A stretch of DNA of 64,000 nt from Ktedonobacter racemifer DSM 44963. GTDB lineage: Bacteria; Chloroflexota; Ktedonobacteria; Ktedonobacterales; Ktedonobacteraceae. The notes beneath the pieces are model-generated. The model searched no databases and was not told where the DNA came from. It saw only the letters and a list, made by a program, of their open reading frames with translations. Shown piece by piece: positions 35,628 through 45,987 of the stretch (the first letter of the stretch is position 1; the number at the start of each line of letters is the position of its first letter). Made by a program: the position numbers and the translations under genes. The stretch is from positions 682,001 to 746,000 of the forward strand of contig NZ_ADVG01000005.1 in NCBI RefSeq assembly GCF_000178855.1, in the 5' to 3' direction.

Positions 35628-36378
35628 TCACGCTCTCTATGGCCGTTGGAGAATAGTGGGGGGAGGCAGGAAGGGATCAACGTGAGCACCACACGGCCTG
35701 CTCCTAGTGTACTGAAGAACCCGTTCAAAAGGGAACCACAAAACCACCCAATAGTGGGCGAAGTTCTTCCCAGTTTTCGGCGAAGTTCACGCTGCATACA
35801 ACAACTGCCTTCACCCCCCACCTTTTCATATGCCATATCACGGCATCACTGGAAGTGCTTACAGGGCTTCTCGAACCGAAACACGCTACAAACGAGCGTC
35901 ACAGGCGTCATTCGTACAGGCGAGTATACGCGAGATGAGGACCCCCAATGCCTGCCTTTCGCTCTTCGCCTCTCTTGACCGGCCGCGCGCAGTCGGGTAC
36001 AACAAGAGTGGAAGTGCTATTCATCCATAAGAGATGAATGGAGCCTGGCTAAGTCCGGGATCGCCTTGCCACCAGCATCGTGCAGGGGCAGGGCACGTAG
36101 CGCATATGTTATGCCAGACCCACGAAGGCATCCTCTGCTTGCTCGCCATTGCAGACCGCCTTCAGCGCTGGCAGTACCAATGTGCGCCTTCAGGCACGAA
36201 GGATGGCATCTCTCCCTCCGTCTCGGAGAAATAAACAGACAAGAGAGAGCACCAGGACAGATCGCGGAGCATCACCTTCTGCCAACCCACGTTTCGTAGT
36301 ACAGCTTCGGAAAATTCTCAACACGACAAATGGCTTGTAGCGCAACACAAGAACGTTTTCGAAAGCGAGTAGAACGAG
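35628..36378. other. Intergenic region between divergent genes
   Basis: About 750 bases between the 828-residue gene and the recombinase hold no ORF I can support. Short open frames here have unlikely composition and overlap each other. It may contain the origin or attachment site of the element, but I found no clear iterons. Confidence 0.4.
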
Positions 36379-36817
36379 ATGGGGAAACGACCAGGGCTGA
36401 TGTATGAAGCCATACAACGACTCAACCAGCTCATGGCTCCGGGCGAGAAACGCTCAGAAGCTAAAGCGCAGGCACGCACTCGCGGGGAGACCTTCTGGTC
36501 TTTTTCCGATGGGAAGATGCACGCATACCAGACGCGAGAGACCTACCAGGGGGCGATTATGCGTTTCCTGCATTGGTGCCGGGATGTGCACGGGCTCAAA
36601 CGGCTCGCTGAGGTCGACGCACGGGCAGATGAACTGGTCACCGGCTATCTCTCAGAACGAAAGGCACAGGGCTATAGCCCCTGGACCCTTACTACAGAGC
36701 GTTCCGCGTTTCGCCTGCTCCGATTTTCATATGCAAACGTATGCAAGCAGACGTTCACACCGAATTTCGTTGTTCCTGTTTCATCCGTAGGTGCCTCCGG
36801 GCCGAAGCCTTTTGGTC

Positions 36818-37981
36818 TTACCCCGCGTCCGCAGGCAAGTTTGCGTCTTCGTCCGAGCCAGTACCGGAGACGGCTTGATCAAGCAGCCCGATCAAGCGAA
36901 GGGCTTCCCGTAACACATTCTGACCTGCGTTGTGATCTCGATCCTGCGGAAACTGATCATACGGGCAAGCAGAATTCTGACACACAAAGATGCGATCCTT
37001 GAGCGTCATCGCTTCCCACGTCCAACCGCAGCAATGGCAGGTCTTACTGGAAGGAAAGAAACGGCCCACCTTGATTATTTGTCCCCCACGTTGCGCCGCT
37101 TTTGCCTCGAGCAGACGTCTGAGGGTGCCCAGCGAGGCATCGGCGAACGAGCGAGCGAGACGGCGATTCTTGAGGAGTCCCTTGAGGTGGAGATCTTCCA
37201 CCCCGATGATCCCGTAACTGTCTGTCAGCCTAGTCGTGAGCTTCTGCAGGACGTCCTGGCGCAGGCAGGTGATGCGATAATGCAGACGGGCGACCAGTCG
37301 GCGCGCTTTCTCCCGATTCTTTGATCCCAGTTTTCGACGATGCAGGCGTTTGTTTGCCTGGCGTAACTTCTTGAGGGTGGTTTTAAGGAAGGCTTGGTTT
37401 TCGACTTCCTCTCCTGTACTCAAGGTGGTCAGGCGGTTCAGCCCCACATCGATACCCACAGCGGCTGGTTTCTTCACCGCGATAGTATCAGGGATCTCGA
37501 CCTGGATGGAGACAAACCACCAATCTGCTTGACGCGTAAGACGTGCGCCTGTGACGTTGCCCTGGAAGCGCAGCTTCTCAGCCAGATTGACCCATCCGAG
37601 CTTGGGGATCCACATGCGATGATCCCCCAACTCGAATTGATCGTTGGCAAGGTAAAAGGAGGGTTTGCTTGTTTTCTTGCTCTTGAACTTGGGACGGCGG
37701 GCACGCCCTTCAAAAAACGCGGTGAAGGCTTTTCCCAGATCGAGAAAGGGCTGATCTGAGGCGTTCTTCGTCACCTCCCATGTCCAGGGGAATTGTACCC
37801 GCCGAATCTCGTTGAATTGCTTCTTGAGTTTCAAGGCGGTGGGTTTTTCTCCGGCCTCATACTGCCGATTCCACTCGGCAAGCGCCCAATTCCACGCAAA
37901 CCGGCTGGTTCCTGCGGCTCTTGCAAAGTAATGGGCTTGCTCAGGCGTGGGATACAGTCTGATCTTGTGTGTCTTGATCAT
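36818..37981 (-). CDS. tnpB: TnpB RNA-guided nuclease, lineage C
   Basis: 387 residues. MIKTHKIRLYPTPEQAHYFA opens the wedge domain. RuvC-I Asp is in AVGIDVGLNRLTTLSTG, Glu in IIGVEDLHLKGLL, the zinc ribbon is CHCCGWTWEAMTLKDRIFVC then QNSACPYD, and RuvC-III is DRDHNAGQNVLREAL. All key positions are intact. It starts inside the 3' end of tnpA. With an intact tnpA it forms the only apparently autonomous IS607 element of the window. Confidence 0.92.
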   Translation of the reverse strand: MIKTHKIRLYPTPEQAHYFARAAGTSRFAWNWALAEWNRQYEAGEKPTALKLKKQFNEIRRVQFPWTWEVTKNASDQPFLDLGKAFTAFFEGRARRPKFKSKKTSKPSFYLANDQFELGDHRMWIPKLGWVNLAEKLRFQGNVTGARLTRQADWWFVSIQVEIPDTIAVKKPAAVGIDVGLNRLTTLSTGEEVENQAFLKTTLKKLRQANKRLHRRKLGSKNREKARRLVARLHYRITCLRQDVLQKLTTRLTDSYGIIGVEDLHLKGLLKNRRLARSFADASLGTLRRLLEAKAAQRGGQIIKVGRFFPSSKTCHCCGWTWEAMTLKDRIFVCQNSACPYDQFPQDRDHNAGQNVLREALRLIGLLDQAVSGTGSDEDANLPADAG

Positions 37982-38591
37982 CCTTGATATCCTTTCCCAG
38001 AGCTGCCGCTCGAATCAGGTTTCTGTGCGAACGCAGGCCATGAAGCCGGGCGCTGAAGACGGTCACAATGGCCATCAAGTCCCGCACCAGTTCTTCTTCG
38101 GGGGAGAAGGGTTCGCCGTTCACAACCGTGATCTGGGTTCCATGCCGTTCACAAAACTGCTCAAACCAGTCATAACCAAAGCGCACGAACCGATCCTCGT
38201 AGCCGATAATGAGCTGCACCACCTGTCCTAATTCAATTTGCTCGATCACCTGATTGAAGCCTTTACGTTTGTAGTTGAGCGCAGAGCCAATGTCTTCGAT
38301 CCACTGGTCCACTTTGATCCCATGTTCCAGGCAATAGGCGCGCAGAGCTTCTTTTTGGAGAGCCAGGTCTTTTTTCTGTGAGGGGGAAGACACACGAGCA
38401 TACGCGATCACCAATCCCTGCTCGGAGGAAATCAGCCCACGATACTGCAAGTATTGTTCATGTGTGTAGTAGCGCCGATTCGTCGGACTCCGAAACGCGG
38501 GTAAAATCCCCTTGCGATCCCATTTTTGCAAGGTATTGACCGATTTTCCAATCAGTTTTCCAAATTGTTTTGGTGAATATGTATGCTCCAT
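37941..38591 (-). CDS. tnpA: IS607-family serine recombinase TnpA
   Basis: 216 residues from ATG 38591. A MerR-like HTH comes first (FGKLIGKSVNTLQKWDRKGI, FRSPTNRRYYT), then the small serine-recombinase domain: VIAYARVSSPSQKKDLALQK with the catalytic Ser near 68, and IIGYEDRFVRFGYDWFEQF. The C-terminal SARLHGLRSHRN is typical of IS607. It catalyses insertion and excision without target duplication. Length is normal and no lesion is seen. Confidence 0.93.
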   Translation of the reverse strand: MEHTYSPKQFGKLIGKSVNTLQKWDRKGILPAFRSPTNRRYYTHEQYLQYRGLISSEQGLVIAYARVSSPSQKKDLALQKEALRAYCLEHGIKVDQWIEDIGSALNYKRKGFNQVIEQIELGQVVQLIIGYEDRFVRFGYDWFEQFCERHGTQITVVNGEPFSPEEELVRDLMAIVTVFSARLHGLRSHRNLIRAAALGKDIKDDQDTQDQTVSHA

Positions 38592-39247
38592 ACACACATT
38601 ATAACATGATTTCCCTACTTTTTCAATACTACTGAAGACTCTTTTTCGGATCGGCCACACTGGCGAACCAACTGGAACTTCCGCCTCGCCGTCGTGAGGC
38701 TATTCGGCGATCCCGCCATTCAAACGAACACAATCGCCATTTCCAACCACGCCACTTCGAGTCGCTGCTGGCCTTTCTGGATGCGACCGGGTTACGACGG
38801 AGCGAGGTGCGAGATGCGCTTGTTCGTGATGTACTGGTCGATGAAGAGCAGGTATATGTCCATGTGCGACGCGGAAAAGGGGGCAAAGAGCGTTGGGTAC
38901 CAGTATTGCCAGGACGAGAAGCGCTGGTTCTCCAGGTCGTGCAGGGACGCGCTCCAGACGAGCATATCTTTGCCCAGCTTCCAAAACACCTTGATATCCA
39001 TGCCTATCGCCGCCGATATGCACAGACCTACTATCAACATCTCTCAGGTCGTCCCCTGCCTCCCGGTTCCGGTCGCCTGCCACGCGGAGCCGTCGATCAT
39101 GAAGCAGTACGGGTAGTATCGCGTGCACTGGGGCATAACCGGGAAGATGTTGTCCTCACCTACTATCTCCGTTAGTAGATTGCAACCGATGCCACCAGTC
39201 CATACAGTATCTTAAAATGATGACGAATATGCCTATACGTCATCCGC

Positions 39248-40550
39248 TCAGACGGCCAGCCGTCTGGGGAGAACTGCCGCTCCCGCTACTCCTCGCCCCA
39301 CTTGCAAAGGGTCGGAGCTACTTTTGCGTAAGATGTTGTACGATCCGTTGATATCTGCATGAATGAGGCGTCCATCCCTGGCACGATACCAACTGCGAGC
39401 CACACGCTTGCCTGAAAACACCAGCTTCTCAGCAGCGTTGGCCTCATAGGGTGGGATGGGGTCGTCGTCCAGAAAACTGGCCTTGCTGGTATAACTTTCT
39501 TCCTGAAGGATAATCCTGATCCCCACCAGGTGCGCTTTGTAGGTCAACTGCTCAACGAAACGAGCATGGGGAAGCTGCACAAACTGCTGGTTGTTCCTGC
39601 GCCCCATACTCACCTCTTGTTTCCACAAGGGGTTCTTGCCAATCACCAGCGTTCCGATGCCTTCGCCCACCAGCAAATCAATGATCCGACGGCTGGCCGT
39701 GTGCAGATACGCATCCACACGGCGATTGCGCTTCGTCGTCACACGATCCAACTGGCGCGAGGTGTATCGGTTCTCATGCGCGAGGCGTTGCTGCTGCTGG
39801 GCGCGCTCTTTGTTATAGAACTGATTGAGGCTTTTGAGGGGTTTGCCACTCACCAGACGAGGCACAAAGCCGGGCTTGTCGCTGGTGATGGCTGCGAGCA
39901 CATTGACACCCACATCCACGGCGGCTCGAAGCTGCGGGTTGACCGCAGCCGGTTGGATCTCCTGTTCATAGACGACCTCCAGCATGTAGCCATCAGCGCG
40001 TGGAACGATACGTACCTGCCGGATGGCCTCCCAGGTGATCTGGTTCGCGATCTCGATGGGGAGTCCTGATGGGACCAGCTTGCCCGTGCGCTTGAATGCC
40101 CTCTTGCCCAGGGCTTTTTTCTCGTAGATGAGCAGGAAACGGCCTTTGGTCTTGTCTTGATAGCCAGGGAGCTTGGGGCGTCCGGTGAAGGCAGAGGGGT
40201 CTTCGCGATAGGCGTCCATCACGCGCAAAAAAGCTGACCCAATTGTGGTGGAGCTGAATGAGGATGGCATTACTGACTTTGCGAGGCAGGGCACAATAGG
40301 CCTCATGCTGTTTCAAGCGATGGAAGATGGCAGCGTAGGGCAGGTAGGTTCCCTCGTGAATGAAGGCTTGCCAGACGTGGTAATTGGCCTGATTATAGAG
40401 GTTTTTGGAGGCAAAGGCTGCCCGATCAATGACCGCAAAGCGTGCATCCTGATGACGAATGAGATGTCGTTCGACCAACTGCACCTGGTGCCTTCTCCCT
40501 TTCCAACAACACGTCCTTCGTGTCGGTGAATCTCGCTCTTGGCATTTCAT
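39248..40550 (-). pseudogene. tnpB: TnpB (lineage D, without zinc ribbon), frameshifted at an A6 run
   Basis: The N-terminal part reads HQVQLVERHLIRHQDARFAV, then NLYNQANYHVWQAFIHEG. The frame shifts near 40227-40232 (six A on the plus strand), and the rest continues LRVMDAYREDPSAFTGRPKL, with RuvC-I Asp in AAVDVGVNVLAAIT, Glu near LVIGKNPLW, and HADINGSYNILRKS. The CxxC zinc ribbon is replaced by SYTSKASFLDDDPIPPYEAN, as in a known TnpB subgroup. One base less in the homopolymer would join both parts to about 430 residues. It may be a mutation, slippage or a sequencing error. Confidence 0.8.
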
Positions 40551-40710
40551 ACAAGAACATTCTTTCTAGCAAAACTCTACCAGAGACGTCTCCATTTGTC
40601 AATATCTCTAGCATGATTCCTTGGAAACGTTTATCACACCTCCGCCTCAAGACAATAGCAAAACGCAAACATATACAGAGACCGTGGGAAGAAAGCCCGG
40701 GCTTCTCACC

Positions 40711-40887
40711 TGCTACCTTTCTCATACTCAAAGGTGTGCAAGACGCCTCTGAGCGGTCAGTTGTTCCTGCTTCACAGCCGACTGCCAGCGCACGGGAACC
40801 TTTGGATCAGCCCTCCCGTTTCGGTCTCACACCAGCTCCACAGGCACTTTTCCGTCCGGTCGTAGCCACTACCCAGGACGACCACCT
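40711..40887 (-). ncRNA. Right end/omega-RNA scaffold of lineage B copy 2
   Basis: Matches the scaffold at 29528-29702 over nearly its whole length, with scattered differences (for example GTCGTCCTGGGTAGTGG). The conserved end is followed by the candidate guide GTGAGAAGCCCGGGCTTT on the minus strand. Confidence 0.6.
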
Positions 40888-42183
40888 TTAGGCGAGAAGG
40901 TGGCGAAGCATATCGCGTGCGAACTGCTCCAGATTCAGAGCAGCATTGAGATCCCGATCGATGACCAGCCCACACACCAAGCAATAATAGGTCCGATGTT
41001 TCAGTGGCATGCGTTTCTTGACGTGGCCGCACCCCGAACAACGCTTGGTGGAGGGAAACCAGCGAGAGGCCATGAAGAGGTTTCCGCCAGAAGCCGCCAC
41101 CTTGATTTTCAAGAACTGCAGGAGTTGTCCCATCGCCGCATCCGCAACGGCGCGTGAGAGCTTCCGATTGGCCATCATTCCCAGGATGTTGAGGTCTTCG
41201 ATGCCAATGGCTCCGCACGTTCGAGCAATCTCGGTCGTGAACTTGTGCTGGACATCCCGGCGAATGGCGGCGATCTGCTGGTATTTCCGAGCCACCTTCA
41301 ACCGCTGCTTCTGATAGTTCTTGCTGAACGTGGTTTTCCCCGTTTCCGGGTCTTTGGCTTTCTGCTTCTTCGAGAGCGTTCGTTGCAGCTTGCCGAGCTT
41401 CCCCAGATGGCGTGCCAACGGCTTTTGGTTCTCAAGCCTGCGTCCATCCGAAACCACAGCAGCCTGCTTCACACCCACATCCACTCCCACCACCGGTTCG
41501 GGCGTGGGAGGTCGCTCACGGGTCACCTCGACCTGGATGCTCACGTACCAGTGCCCCGCTTCGCATGACACGGTGGCCCCTAGAATCTTGACCTCATCAC
41601 ACAGGACGTGTTTGCGTCGCGTGCGCTTCTTCGTTGGGACGGAGGCGTTCCCCTGCGTGACAAAGCGCAGTTTTTCTGCCAGATTGACCGTTCCCAGCTT
41701 CCGCCTGAGCTTGCCTCGATCCGATTGCTGCTTGCGCTGATCCAAGATGAAGCGACCAAGTCCAGGAATGGCGATCCAATGACTGCCTATCGTGAATTTG
41801 TCATTGGCCAGATAAAACGATTCGTGAGATTTGCCTTTCTTCTTGTACTGAGGATACGCTGCCCGTCCGGCAAAGAAATTGCTGTAGGCTTTTCCCAAAT
41901 CGGCAAAGGCTCCCTCCACCACACACTTGGTCACGTCATAGGTCCACGGATAGGCTGCTTCCCGAATGGCATGGAACTGCTGCTTGAGCGCGAGAGCGTT
42001 CGGGGGCTTGAGCACACGTTGCTCTTCGGGAGTCGTTTCCTGTTCCAGCTTGTACGCGTGATACTGCTTTTCCCACTGTTCCCGTCCCCAATTGTAGATG
42101 AACCGTCTCGTCCCACAGGCCCGTTTGAGATACTCCACTTGTTCAGGGGTCGGATTCATCCGGATTTTGTGCGCCGTTTTCAT
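40888..42183 (-). CDS. tnpB: TnpB RNA-guided nuclease, lineage B copy 2
   Basis: 431 residues, closely similar to the genes at 28232 and 54966. RuvC-I VVGVDVGVKQAAVVSDG, Glu in AIGIEDLNILGMM, zinc ribbon CSGCGHVKKRMPLKHRTYYC with LVC, and RuvC-III VIDRDLNAALNLEQF are all intact. Differences from copy 1 are spread over the protein, so this is an older divergence, not a very recent duplication. It lacks a tnpA partner. Confidence 0.92.
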   Translation of the reverse strand: MKTAHKIRMNPTPEQVEYLKRACGTRRFIYNWGREQWEKQYHAYKLEQETTPEEQRVLKPPNALALKQQFHAIREAAYPWTYDVTKCVVEGAFADLGKAYSNFFAGRAAYPQYKKKGKSHESFYLANDKFTIGSHWIAIPGLGRFILDQRKQQSDRGKLRRKLGTVNLAEKLRFVTQGNASVPTKKRTRRKHVLCDEVKILGATVSCEAGHWYVSIQVEVTRERPPTPEPVVGVDVGVKQAAVVSDGRRLENQKPLARHLGKLGKLQRTLSKKQKAKDPETGKTTFSKNYQKQRLKVARKYQQIAAIRRDVQHKFTTEIARTCGAIGIEDLNILGMMANRKLSRAVADAAMGQLLQFLKIKVAASGGNLFMASRWFPSTKRCSGCGHVKKRMPLKHRTYYCLVCGLVIDRDLNAALNLEQFARDMLRHLLA

Positions 42184-42903
42184 TGTTGAGTGCCTTCTCT
42201 CACGCTTTGCGGTACTGACGCCATCCGCACAAAGAACGGCTCACCACAGTGACTGCTCCTCCCCGCCAGGAATGGGATGGGGGGCTGGGTTGGCTGTCAC
42301 GCTCCTTGCCTAAAGAACAGGTTCGGGTGACAGGTCCGCCAGACGTTGGGTCGATGGGCTCGCCCCCTCCTCCACATCCGGGCTTCGGAGACAGCGGTCT
42401 CCTCATTCGCCCAGTGATGGGTTCTCTCGTCCGACCCGAGCTCGCACCCGGACGCTGGTGGGAATGTCCGCCATCGACGAGAGCGACGCTCCTTCTGGTA
42501 AATTGGAACAATTGTACCAGAGAAGGTGGGAACTGTCAAGGGGAGTTTGGTTGGGGGAACATCGATTTTCCCGACCGCGTCCCAAAAAGGAACGACTTGC
42601 GCATCTCCTGGGTTGAAACACCGGGGCTTTCCAGTCCAATTTCTGGAACCGTGTGGAGTGTTTCACGCACATTTGCACACTCTGTCAAGATCTAGTAAAC
42701 ATCTCCCTTTGTAAAATGTGGGTAAAAGACAGGCATGAATGCAGGGGCCTTCAGAGGCGGCGAAGGATAAATGCATCTTCCATCATAGACGCCATCACAT
42801 CAGCATCAATCCAGGGCAGATAGAAAGCGTTTGAGGAAAATACCAACGTTTGGCGTGAGCGAATGAGCCGATGGCTTCGTCTCCTGGTCTTTTGGGGAGT
42901 TCG

Positions 42904-42940
42904 AAAATACCAAATTCTTGTATTATATAAATAGTATAAT
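42904..42940 (+). promoter_or_regulatory. AT-rich conserved motif, copy 2
   Basis: ATACCAAATTCTTGTATT followed by ATATAAATAGTATAAT lies about 280 bases before the SDR gene, on its coding strand. It matches the sites at 26218, 47133 and 53811. The long leader between motif and gene holds no ORF of note. Confidence 0.5.
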
Positions 42941-43216
42941 TATTCATTCAAATGCGCCTTTCTTTAAGACGAACTTTGGCTTTACACTTCCTATCGCGTG
43001 AGGGAAAGAGCGACAGTGCGTTGTTGACTTTGTCCTCTATAATGAATCTTTGAAGAGGAAAAGGAACGCATCCCAAAAATGCGGAAGCGGTCTCGCAGTT
43101 CTTTCTCAAAACCTTCACGGCGTCTCATACATAGCAGCAAGCCACGAATCCTCAACGTGGACAAAAACGCTGCCTATCCCAGAGCAAGCATTCAATGAAA
43201 AGAGAGGAAGCCACAT

Positions 43217-44005
43217 ATGGAACAGTCTGTAAAAGGACAGGTCGCTATTGTCACCGGCGCTGGACAGGGTATCGGTCGCGCCATAGCGTTGCGCTTGAGT
43301 CAGGATGGGATGAAGGTTGTCCTGGCAGACCTGCAAGGCGATGCCGTTGCACGAGTTGCCGATGAAATTCGTGCGAACGGAGGCGAGGCGATTGCTCTTT
43401 CACTGAACATCCTGCACGCTGAAGACCGCCAGCGTATGATCGAGTCAGCACTTTCGACCTTTCACCGTCTTGATGCACTGGTCAACAACGCGGGCGTTCA
43501 GCGCATCGCCTTACCACTTGATGTAAACGAGGAACATTGGGATCACATCATGGATGTCAACGCAAAGGCCACCTATTTCTGTTGCCAGCTGGCCCTCAAA
43601 TATATGATAGAACAGAAGAATAGCGGGCGCATCGTCAATATAGCCTCTATTGCCGGGAAGATGGCCAGCACGACCTATCATCCCATTTATAATGCCAGCA
43701 AGGCGGCGGTACTGGCAATCACGAAAACGCTGGCCATATATGCAGCAAAGTACGGAGTGCGTGTCAACGCGGTCTGTCCAGGCATGATTGAAACATCGAT
43801 GCAGGATATGGTGGACCATGAAATCGCCCGTATAACGGGACAGGCACCGGCCGAGATACACGTCGAACGCAACGCCCGTATTCCACTGGGCTACATGGGC
43901 GATGGAGCCGACGTCGCCGCGATCGTCTCATTCCTGGTTGGCCCGGACTCGCATTATATGACCGGCCAGGCCTTGAATGCCGATGGTGGCGTTCTCACCT
44001 ATTAG
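43217..44005 (+). CDS. SDR-family oxidoreductase
   Basis: 262 residues, with AGAGGAAG before the ATG. A Rossmann fold with TGAGQGIG (about 13-20), the NNAG motif after DALV, Ser in VNIASIAGKM, and Tyr158/Lys162 in YNASKAA. The C-terminal PGMIETSMQD and GQALNADGG are standard for classical short-chain dehydrogenases. It probably uses NAD(H) on a sugar, polyol or hydroxy acid (sorbitol/acetoin reductase-like); the exact substrate is unclear. Likely monocistronic behind the AT-rich motif. Confidence 0.92.
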   Translation: MEQSVKGQVAIVTGAGQGIGRAIALRLSQDGMKVVLADLQGDAVARVADEIRANGGEAIALSLNILHAEDRQRMIESALSTFHRLDALVNNAGVQRIALPLDVNEEHWDHIMDVNAKATYFCCQLALKYMIEQKNSGRIVNIASIAGKMASTTYHPIYNASKAAVLAITKTLAIYAAKYGVRVNAVCPGMIETSMQDMVDHEIARITGQAPAEIHVERNARIPLGYMGDGADVAAIVSFLVGPDSHYMTGQALNADGGVLTY

Positions 44006-44160
44006 ACGTGTCGAGAAAAGATCTCCCACACATGGTCAAGCTGAAACGGTCAAACAAACGGATGGGACTCCTTTTGTGGACTCCATCAGTCATTAGTATT
44101 TTTGGGCTAGCAGCTTGTCGGAGAGAAGAAAGCCCTCCTCGTCTGTAAACCACAATACTC

Positions 44161-44202
44161 TAGAGTCTGCCCACGGATTGCGCAACCCGTGGGCAGACTC
44201 TA
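44161..44202. repeat. Perfect 16-bp inverted repeat
   Basis: TAGAGTCTGCCCACGG and its complement are separated by 10 bases that themselves contain TTGCGCAA. It lies between the convergent SDR gene and truncated MFS gene and may act as a bidirectional terminator. There is no clear T-run. Confidence 0.55.
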
Positions 44203-44277
44203 GGTGAAGGATGAGATCACCTTATTCAGATCCATTTGTACTCAAGAGTCGGATAAGCCGCTGCGTGAGACTGTTGC

Positions 44278-45255
44278 CTACTCTATCTCGCGATTGCCGC
44301 GTAAGAGCAGCAGCAAGCTGTTCAGCACCACCATCATCAGCCCACCGAGCAGGAAGACCGAGGTCGGGCCGAATTGGTCGCTGAGCCAACCAGCGAGCAC
44401 GTAGCCAACAGGGAGCATGCCGAGCGCGCCGAGCTGATCAACGCTGACGACGCGGCCCAGCTTCTTGTTGGGGACCAATTCGTAAAGCAGGTTGACCCAG
44501 ATCATATCCATGGTACTCATGCCGAAGCCAACGCCACAAGCGGCGGGCAGCACAACAAAGACGAGTATGTTCTGTGCAATGGGCAGACTGAACACAAGCA
44601 GAGCTAAACCGCTGAGAACGTAGGCGAGGAAAGCGATGATGCCGCGATGGCGCAAGCGCACCTGGCCGACAAAGATGGCCCCGCCTATGCCTCCGATGGC
44701 AGCGCTGGTGGTAATCGCGGCCAGGAGCCAGGGGCCGCTTTTATACACGGCGAAAACCAGCCTGGGTAGCGCAACGGACATGGCTCCTGTATACGCCACA
44801 AGGCCGAAAGTGGCAGCGAGAAGCGACCCGCACAGCCAGGTCGAGTTGAGGATGGTGCGAAAACCATCGCGCATATCCAGAAACATCCCTCGTGGCCTAT
44901 TGGCCGACGTAGTGGCAGGCGAGTGCCCGGTACGTGGCAACGAGCGTAGCGCCAGGAGTGAGCAGACAGAGACAACAAAGGTGAGCCCGTCGAAGGCGAA
45001 GGCCGCGCTCGCAGAACCGTTGGCCAGCGCGATCAAACCCGCACCTAGCAGCGGACCAAGGAAGTTTCCAAATTGTAAGCTGAGTGCGGTCAGTGCGTTA
45101 GCTGAGGAGAGATGGTCTTTTTCAACCAGATCCGGGGTGATGGCGCGATACGCCGGATTGAAGATGGAGCGGCAGAGGCCAAAGAGCACCGCCAGCACAA
45201 AAAGATGCCACACCTGAAGCAGATGCAGCCAGACCAGGACCGCGATAGCCAGCAC
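44278..45255 (-). pseudogene. MFS exporter (EntS-like), N-terminally truncated
   Basis: 325 residues covering about the last nine transmembrane segments. GLCRSIFNPAYRAITPDLVE and LSSANALTALSLQFGNFLGP are typical of the MFS_3/EntS group. The first two to three helices are absent. At the 5' side the sequence changes into a truncated TnpB gene on the same strand at about 45260. The remaining frame is open and could be translated from an internal ATG, but a functional transporter is unlikely. Confidence 0.75.
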
Positions 45256-45259
45256 TGTC

Positions 45260-45946
45260 AGGGCACGCCCACTGTGTCTGGGCGGTGGTGAGTTGCTCTA
45301 CGACTTTGGCGGGAGTCTCGAAGGTCTTTTCGATGGGAGTATGCAGCCACCAGCGATCCCTGATGCGCACCAGGGAAGGGCTCCCCATCTCGAACCCTTC
45401 GGGCAGGTCGCGTGAGAACGTGTGAACCTTGAGCCAGGACCAGCAGGAACCGGTCCAGACCTTGAGCACGAGAGAGTGATGATGGCGCTCACGAAAGATG
45501 CCCGCATAGAAGGGAGCCGACTTGTTCCATGATCGGGGCGGGACTGGTGGTCGCTCCTTGAATGGCTTCTTCTTCCCTCCCGATCTCGTCTGTTTGGCTT
45601 CGTGTTTCTCCTTCCGTGCTCGCCATGTTTTGAGGGAGGAGGAAAATGCGCGGGCCGAACCAAGGGCCGCATTGATGGCGGCACGTCTGAACATCGCCGG
45701 GATATCTGGCGCGAGATCGGTGAGTGGCATGATTGGATGGGGGTTCGCACCCGTTGCATGCGTGAGTTTCTCCAGGGCTGTGAGGGCCTCCTTATTTTTG
45801 AGGGCAAGAAGACCTTCGTGTGCCTGGATACAGTCGAAATAAAAGGCCACGACGCGATTGAAGAGGACCTGGTTTGCCACGAAGTAGGCAGCATACTGCG
45901 GCGGATAGTGCAACGCCTGCCTGATGGTTTTCGTGGCTTTTGCCAT
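45260..45946 (-). pseudogene. tnpB: TnpB (lineage E), 3'-truncated
   Basis: The first about 225 residues (MAKATKTIRQALHYPPQYAA; AINAALGSARAFSSSLKTWR) match the TnpB at 50638 closely. The sequence then leaves the family just before RuvC-I and runs into the MFS remnant, so no catalytic site remains. Its left-end region with a GGGCTAAAGCCC hairpin is still visible at about 46955-46975, beyond an IS5-family insertion. Confidence 0.82.
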
Positions 45947-45987
45947 GTTCAGGACCTCCTCTCACACAATAGATGGTATCTCTCTTA

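Larger units (their letters stand above)
36725..38636 (-). mobile_element. Complete IS607-family element (lineage C)
   Basis: It carries tnpA and tnpB on the minus strand, overlapping by 41 bases, and interrupts a recombinase gene. No target duplication is seen, as expected for IS607. About 95 bases follow tnpB before the junction and should hold the end of the omega-RNA. The host sequence outside this end (toward lower coordinates) would specify the guide. Confidence 0.85.
36379..39175 (+). pseudogene. Tyrosine recombinase (phage integrase family), split by an IS607-family element
   Basis: The N-terminal part (36379 to about 36724) is a SAM-like core-binding domain (HAYQTRETYQGAIMRFLHWC, LTTERSAFRLLR). 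The C-terminal part (about 38637-39175) continues RLFFGSATLANQLELPPRR. It retains the catalytic set: Arg in TGLRRSEV, Lys in RRGKGGKER, HxxR in IHAYRRRYA, and LGHNREDVVLTYY with the nucleophilic Tyr near the end. No other lesion is visible, so inactivation is due only to the insertion and looks recent. Precise loss of the IS would restore the gene. Confidence 0.85.
40711..42695 (-). mobile_element. IS607-type TnpB element, copy 2 (lineage B)
   Basis: The left end at about 42695 (CTAGATCTTGACA then GTGTGC on the minus strand) and the right end at about 40711 (GAGTATGAGAAAGGTAGCAG) match the other two lineage-B copies. The tnpA has vanished except for about 30 bases before the tnpB start. The about 500 bases between left end and tnpB are GC-rich and without a gene; they contain an imperfect hairpin near 42490-42530. 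Confidence 0.75.
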
